Shown: positions 62,701-64,000 of the stretch, piece by piece
How the letters are laid out: each line of letters begins with the position of its first letter
Position numbering within the stretch: the stretch's first letter is position 1
Origin: Microbulbifer sp. ALW1
GTDB lineage: Bacteria; Pseudomonadota; Gammaproteobacteria; Pseudomonadales; Cellvibrionaceae
Reading direction: 5' to 3'
DNA: 64,000 bases
Assembly (NCBI RefSeq): GCF_009903625.1
Contig: NZ_CP047569.1
Span: 2,582,501-2,646,500 of the forward strand
Position numbers and translations under genes: made by a program
Notes under the pieces: generated by a model
The model's input: only the letters and a program-made list of their open reading frames with translations
The model's database searches: none
What the model was told of the DNA's origin: nothing

Positions 62701-64000
62701 AACAATCGGCTTTACAGTCGATGTATCGCAATACACGAATGATGCGCCCGTCGTAAATACCGGCTCTTCAGCGGAAGTGAAGCTGCGGAGCGTTTCGTTG
62801 AATGAACAGACCAATATCAATGCCAAAAACCTGACTTTGGATAATGTATTCACGGATCCGGAAAATCGCGGTCTGACGTATACGCTGGTGACCAAACCGA
62901 GTTGGCTTACGTATAACGCCTCCACCCGAGAATTTGAAGGTACTGCACCGAATATAACGCAAGATACGAATTATACAGTCAAGGTACGTGCGACCGATGA
63001 ACGTGGTGCTTACGTCGATTACACTTTCGTCATCAAGTCCATCGCGAATAATGATCGACCATCCGTTATCAATAGTACATCGACATATTCTGTGACTGGG
63101 GGTAATACCTGGTCGAAAGACATGGACACCATCTTTGCGGATGTGAACGGGGATGCGCTGAGCTATACGATCAAGTACAACGACAGCACCAGCCTGCCGG
63201 GATGGATCAGCTACAATGGCACTTCGCATGTTGTAAGTGCCACACCTAATGCTTTGTCCCAAGTTGGAAGTCATACGCTGCAGTTTGTAGCTTCAGATGG
63301 TGCTTTGACCAAAACGCATACAATCACGCTGAACGTTTTGGAACCTTCCAATAATGCGCCTGTAGCTAATAATTCAATCAGTGCCAAAACTACCACCGAG
63401 CTTGAGACCGAGTCCATACTCCTTGGCTCTAACCTGTTTACCGACAACGATTGGCTAGATTCTCTGACTCTAGATTTGGAGATGAACAATTGGACGGTGG
63501 GTGGTGCGCCCGTAAATGGGCAGTGGAATTATTATTTGACGAAAACCGATGCACCAAGTTGGATGCAAATCAGAAAATCAGGTAACAATTACTATCTCGA
63601 TATATCTCGCCCGCCGGAGGATGCATCCAAAAATGCTTTCTTTAATACCGATGCCAAGCCTGGTACATATGAATATCCAGGGTCTGTAGATAGAAATCAA
63701 TACAAAATCTACTTGATCGCCAGCGACAAAAAAGGCTTGAAAGCGACAATTGGATTTAACGTATACGTTGATCCCTATGTAAACGTTGCGCCGGTGGTCA
63801 ACAAACTGCTGTTGGATCGCTCCGTGCAGGAGACAAGTACCGCCACTTATACCTTTGCGTCGGACAGTTTTACCGATGCAAACGGCACGGCGCTGACCTA
63901 CAGTGCAAAGTTGAACAGCGGCTCGGCACTGCCAAGCTGGATTACATTCAACGCCTCCACTAGGAAGTTTACCTTCAGTCCTGCCTATGGAAACCAGGGC
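47759..64000 (+). CDS. Giant YD-repeat protein with cadherin/Ig-like tail, 3' end outside window
   Basis: A single frame of 5414 codons runs from ATG 47759 to the window end without a stop. An in-frame TGA at 47741 precedes the ATG, so this is the first possible ATG. The N-terminus (LNSYVNAASGNLFVRQADEL, GLDAGLVRTYNSQG) matches RHS/YD proteins. YD repeats (YSYDANGRLETVSID and dozens more) fill residues about 150-3310. A jelly-roll-like domain interrupts them at about 1610-1800. From about 3320 on come cadherin/Ig-like domains (DPNGDALTYTVKYNGS; VRATDERG). No Sec signal is evident. YD proteins form shells around toxins or act as surface adhesins; the RHS core and any toxin would lie past the window. 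Confidence 0.9.
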   Translation, partial: MTAVITSNGLGLLNSSADILGALGQNGQASLGQAGLNSYVNAASGNLFVRQADELLMGLGLDAGLVRTYNSQGSFTGGMGDQWRLSANRSLVISGDPVNDLENVTIRRIAGDGSDITFTYDATSGEFVAKEGSGAHDAIRYDATNNAWVFTADDGAVTETYNASGQLTKMSDRAGNEISYQYNANGQLEEILLQDGQKMVLHYNASNQLESLETRSSGENLVQVYYSYDANGRLETVSIDLELGADNSIADGKAYTTTYSYDGSSNRIATITQSDGTTVSFDYELIDGKYAVKTVTDGQNKVTTYNYGLSDANGSYTEVVSPLGESTKMYFNSATGYLERLESPAVDGQRQVVRYAYDADGNLEHVIDNANNRIDYRYDASGNQTAVRDSIGNTVTRTYSSENQLLTETRYLVADPDSIDQPGAPSGAQTSRYIYNAQGLLAYTVGADGSASAFDYDGFGQLSDTWVMTDDHYDVSGLADDEAPSLAAMDTWRSGLDLSRAQRTTLTYDFRGQLQSSTQWNTLDAAGEGVGTAATSYFFYDQTGQLIKQVSAEAESASATAAAVETDYAAVYSYDGMGRVTSVTNAEGNQVTTTYKDGQSTIEVQNGLGLTTSSVYDARGQLTSVTRSAGGGTEDYGSSRYYYDDNGRLRTSVDAAGARSYQFYNALGQVVYSVDASGGVTEFKYNDQNQLEERIVFTNTVDAATWFDEGAQQYFITTADFEGNFKPTTDGLDRSVSFTYLDNGLLQTETAGVGDNPVVTTYHYDGAGQLLRTETSADGVGTDGNRESRFFYDSVGRQLGTVDAEGYLIQNRYNAAGQLVQQIRYATQLDSADAFSESNDFSALLTLVGTDAQDRSVRYCYNSKGQLSHEISHQGYVTQYEYNLSGQQAKVTQFATALNAGQLAALTDISGVTPTADADKDQWISYSYDHAGRLQTSRNHRGLYVFNQYDNTGNLVQVTSYQIDSNGDAVDTDGDGQTSDNIRNRYLRYDAAGQLTGELNAQQLADIAGTLGITLNSNGATELTKTQLDTAIDTHNQGVRHIYSSAGRLIESQDTQGNSTHYIYDERGQLVYLIVEDAQTQKASVTETRYNVFGDARSSRGYAQKFDLSDGPTNSALNNALANAQGAVTGELESLVGGLADDGRDRVTSYHYNTRGQLATVLRQVIDSQSQPASLTTTNDYTTWGELKTVTTDIGAIDQAGSETRVSKFTYDNRGLQLTSVQDSGALPANLNITSSQEYDAFGRVTQATDARGNTSYYDYQDQGRTVVVTDPLGNAATSSYDAFGRVLTTIDALGQATSYAYSIDAATGEQTTSVTLPGGITTHSTRDSFGQILRVVDGEGSETRFAYDLNGNLTRSEQTIDGQSIVTSENQYNAANQLIETFDGEGRKVRYSYDANNRVLTQSIDPDTLNLQTQYAYDGFGQTVTVTDAEGRQVATNYDALGNKTQVIVDPDGLALTTTYNYDANSNVTSVTDGNGDTTYYAYDALNRLRFVVDGNRHVRETVYDASGNVVQSKQHEAALPVAVSDLSESSIDNYLGGISADSVAQSTRYFYDAAGRQRYSVDSAGYVIENQIDELGRVTGIHKHATPVDAGLDDVGITSAIAGLQNNLLSENFSGDLSQSFKGNYIDGPDGVVDQVDGRLVFVHKDAAGAGDAWPEIETQKTFRMDGEVAVKYEITTGATSEDAYLTAGIKNDGQGSSVYRHGVYFDGQNIRAHTIEAGVHGYVDLGSAGADTTYIVEQEVVGNTSTVYVYTKGTTRVSGWSHSLQVDENTWGTVNFRAHGWQTEGAPNTETYLDNLVLYKKNTESRSTYSFYNDKNERQFVVDEAGYVSEYRYDANGRVTEVTRYDFTVDARVQNTAGMAALIAASNPESTSTYTTYDEAGRERFFIDGDGYVSETLYDNSGMVVEHKRYAEKYSGFGYSDAELATFTSGQFGSAVLSNRSFYDAAGRTLFEVNEALEVTEYKYDNTGKVSQVIRYEAIDGADASSAESIRGQVDLLAVTAFTETYKYDSAGRNVLSIDNAGEVTQRLYNNDGTVSRISVYADNITSAQLDFDADGILQHLRDSGSERRDDFKFYDEIGRVIYVLDTEDRLTEYRYDAFGNIEDTLTYGSLLVTRVDPENPLLADLQSALDSYPYETSARKTSSEYDSLNRKLSATDGEGNTEYFRYDAFGNLQFYTNKAGSYALDPQYTWEYVYDSRGNRTFEYSPEVEFYTAGHQTVDGELALSEQTTKVQAQVVTETTYDAYGRVVDRTEGIMKQGEGSLDHSFARTTTYGYDNRGNQISIDYPMVTETASDASIIGTPRVETLYDGFGRAVANKNVRGHVSYKLYDSEGQVKYEIDAEGYVTEYGYDFKGNQTSVLRYAERWSGIGAQGFNEIQLADLEADLAASEYLDNDDNRTLTRLFDASNRITEVMQEKIEYFDSATGVRKIGAPTTKYTYNQYGELALEQVKISGDDYVEGEEDSNPLYLSTYHYYNDNGERVLTIDPEGYVTKWDYNLFGQVSLVTEFARAIDVSTGLDINEKPNDPAPVYSNSPLPSGYDRVTQYLYDNRGLRTTESRLSLAFHSYSESVALTSTSSGAIHTHTKYDSLGRAFLTETEIGPDETLSTTLTYNTLGHVISTEETARSVIADISDDSTFSGVASDYDIANEALLGTDANGVLDEVIPFTAYQYDIFGNVVKEHVYAEYKNPEIDNTSHQDKISFYAYNELGQKIAEVQANDSDGQSNATTKRYAYDLAGNVLEVSQQYSNNGSAIPLLAKTSYEYNKNGQQITTVVDLSDSAQLNYGDQTVGDERIEVDYNAFGEVKARGDNRGSFQESFTYNDGGNLAVGTDAKGNPVEYYYDLSGRLTKEVSRIGGETIYRYDRNGNAVETQLQSHTQNFSLGVGNEVTVAKLVKKSFDRWGNTLTVTDGGGTDANSANTTTYMYNHNDQVVFEQKAMVKVTGADGETWEEAPIIRSYYDKWGNLIAVSDAREDGNVGTASIDELDYTHFYQYDKFNRLVKEIDTGGNETHYAYDVFNRQVAKQDALSKIAITEYDRLDNITRLADLRYDNNDAAYIQEIIKHSYNELNHQISTSIAHSKSNQDGSTVFATSLTDYDVRGNVVRTQSAEHLNGAEDGYQGVVRVYRFDERGRKILDQYGYTPELDADAGSQTWSYDYYGNTTAYKDLGDVNYAYEYFENGLLKRKVHDGHVGTAEAGVYYTYYENGALKTIEDYGTPGDDNSRTLTARYEYDANGQRTYEYVGGSDTFGNAYRQETHTLYDDHGRIGRVYVHDLEQDVVTMDTAYKYDEVGNRRVVIVTSQYDKSYVPRVNNAPTVQVVIGDKSAPEYDNQIINLGIDIFNDTDQGDTLSINAYLRGWDSHEIYYEGVTYPYHVRSNELLAAPDWLEVIYNESTGLLQLKTTAPPASTLTEKNFGSRQPNNGAVAGEYEIILIARDSAGATAETSFNLQMTERANEAPVKLVDVAPVNINELETESFPLGQVFSTEEWDTLSYDISMRRWQPSYVGSGQWDYSAQETSVPGWIELREGEDGLYLDVTYPPSGASEGSFLNGPTEPGTYQQPDSAGNGEYLIFLTATDSRNATTREEFTLSVAPYDNQKPVVHVGSATELALKNAQIDEGTDISSLNLSLDGLFSDPEDFDLNVSLHSAPSWLSYNETQKRFEGTPPATYVDLNFDVTVRATDERGTSTDYTFTIDVANINDAPWTVLATPDTYTVKGGDSLPIDLDDVFVDPNGDALTYTVKYNGSTQLPSWITLESGIVRATPSALSQIGDHILEFIASDGSLTKAHTVTLTVEDAVNTSPLANGSISAQVTNELAIESIPLGTNLFTDSGWFETLDLSLEMKRWTPIGSPQNGQWNYVETTRAAAPDWMQIRKSGNNYFLDIVKPDSGVSSEGLLHGMNAPHPSQQPGGEGNGTFAIYLVGTDRQGARAEFLFQVTVEPYVNSKPVVNTGSAVELAFRNVSVTEQTNISSQNLTLDGLFSDPEEFGLTIDVTSAPSWLSYNEVEKRFEGTAPLTFQDLSYDVTVRATDERGAHADYTFTVIVDNVNDAPWLALGTPSTYTVNGGDTLPIALDDVFSDPNGDALTYTVKYNGSTSIPSWIFWDSANGALSITPDALSQIGNHSLEFIASDGSLTKSHTVTLTVVDSLNSAPTVNGTVTNKVTNELKTQSIFLGSSLFSDGDWLDTVELSLEMKRWTPMGAPQNGQWSYVETTRADVPDWMKIRKSGDNYYLDITNPPVGVAEQGFLHSLAAPNPSRDPSSTGDGKFAIYLVATDRHDARSEIEFEVNVNPYINSKPEVNTGAAVELALRNVEIVEQNSINSMNLTLEGLFSDPENRPLTISLVNKPGWLTYDEAEKRFEGTAPSIFQDTTYTVKVRATDERGEYIDYTFTIDSINLNDRPRVADARVYYYVTGGGSETINMNTMFVDDNGDALSFTAKYNGGTSIPGWLSWNSGTGLLTATPNAVSQVGEHTLEFVASDGSLTKSHTVTLTVLDPVNNAPSANGSITNKSTNELKTQSILLGSNLFSDGDWLDTLDISLEMKRWTPTGAPQNGQWNYVVTTRASAPSWMEIRKAGNNYYLDITNPPVGVSTQGHLNSLSAPDPYRDPSAAGSGDFGIYLVATDRRGARAEHEFEVSVAPYVNVKPTLNTGSAAEMQFRNVSMTEQTNISNKNLTLDGLFSDPENRGLTYSIVTKPGWLVYDNTDNRFEGVAPAITQDTNYTVKVRATDERGAYTDYTFTIASINVNDAPSLTNGTTTYSVTGGSSRSIGLDDLFSDPNGDALSYTVKYNGSTSLPSWITYNATSHVVKATPTALSQIGNHTLQFIASDGSLTKSHTITLSVSDSVNSAPTANASISNKTARELESKSINLGSNLFTDVDWLEDLTYSAEMNKWNVTGTPVNGNFSYSLTKTGLPSWMKLRVSGGTFYLDITNPPAGASTGAFFNQPNYPNPSATPGSDESQYYIYVKATDRRGAVKTIGFTVDVSQYTNDAPVVNTGSSAEVKLRSVSLNEQTNINAKNLTLDNVFTDPENRGLTYTLVTKPSWLTYNASTREFEGTAPNITQDTNYTVKVRATDERGAYVDYTFVIKSIANNDRPSVINSTSTYSVTGGNTWSKDMDTIFADVNGDALSYTIKYNDSTSLPGWISYNGTSHVVSATPNALSQVGSHTLQFVASDGALTKTHTITLNVLEPSNNAPVANNSISAKTTTELETESILLGSNLFTDNDWLDSLTLDLEMNNWTVGGAPVNGQWNYYLTKTDAPSWMQIRKSGNNYYLDISRPPEDASKNAFFNTDAKPGTYEYPGSVDRNQYKIYLIASDKKGLKATIGFNVYVDPYVNVAPVVNKLLLDRSVQETSTATYTFASDSFTDANGTALTYSAKLNSGSALPSWITFNASTRKFTFSPAYGNQG
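58552..63780 (+). repeat. Five tandem copies of a ~1.05-kb cadherin/Ig super-repeat
   Basis: Copies start near 58552, 59599, 60648, 61695 and 62733, and a sixth begins near 63780. Each encodes about 349 residues in three parts: a SLDGLFSDPE-PSWLSYN-RFEGTAP-TVRATDERG domain; a NDAP-DDVFxDPNGDALTYTVKYN-PSWI-SDGSLTK domain; and a longer domain with LEMKRWTP-GQWxY-WMxIRKSGNNYYLDI. The copies differ at many silent sites, so the duplication is not recent. Confidence 0.85.

Overview
The window (about 58% GC by eye) comes from a gammaproteobacterial chromosome. The order tRNA-Val(GAC)–thrS–infC–rpmI–rplT–pheS–pheT–ihfA–merR-like–tRNA-Pro(GGG) is that of Pseudomonas and marine Cellvibrionales such as Microbulbifer. 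The genus is inferred from gene order and protein flavour only.

Host left flank (1-10222): a cut-off circularly permuted ATP-grasp gene and a DMT/EamA exporter lie on the minus strand. The translation cluster then runs rightward and ends at tRNA-Pro(GGG). infC uses the non-standard AUU start known from enterobacterial infC.

Prophage (10178-46904, 36.7 kb): a complete lambda-like siphovirus is inserted in the 3' end of tRNA-Pro and is bounded by identical 47-bp attL and attR copies. From left to right it holds: a leftward early operon (integrase, excisionase-like protein, small unknowns, a PrtN-like activator, a LuxR-type HTH protein); an OL-like operator; rightward cargo (membrane protein, lipoprotein, then HicA–HicB–SecB-like, which looks like a chaperone-controlled toxin-antitoxin module); a leftward DinD-like gene and a CI-like repressor without a self-cleavage domain; an OR-like operator with the same GGTAATATTACC element; a YdaS/Cro-like gene; an O-like replication gene with palindromic iterons inside it; RusA-like, M15 endolysin, Q-like and SSB genes; holins; a lambda-like cos; the head genes (Nu1, A, W-like, B, fused protease/capsid); and the tail genes (FII-like, U-like, V-like, G and GT by -1 frameshift on A AAA AAC, tape measure, a 2045-residue tip protein ending in a Hint-like domain). 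The right end carries cargo: a PagL-like outer-membrane lipid A deacylase, a secreted mannose-type B-lectin, and a near-consensus LexA box upstream of a small ORF next to attR. A repressor that cannot cleave itself plus a LexA-controlled right-end gene suggests induction through an antirepressor, as in coliphage 186 (Tum).

Host right flank (46905-64000): the terminator that probably belonged to tRNA-Pro, a small unknown gene, and one open reading frame of at least 5414 codons that runs off the window. It encodes about 3300 residues of YD/RHS-type repeats, interrupted by a jelly-roll-like domain, followed by at least five copies of a roughly 349-residue super-repeat of cadherin/Ig-like domains. 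A full CRP-type site lies upstream.

The best candidates for an undescribed system are the prophage HicA–HicB–SecB-like module, the proposed LexA-box/non-cleavable-repressor switch, the tail-tip Hint domain and the giant YD/cadherin protein.
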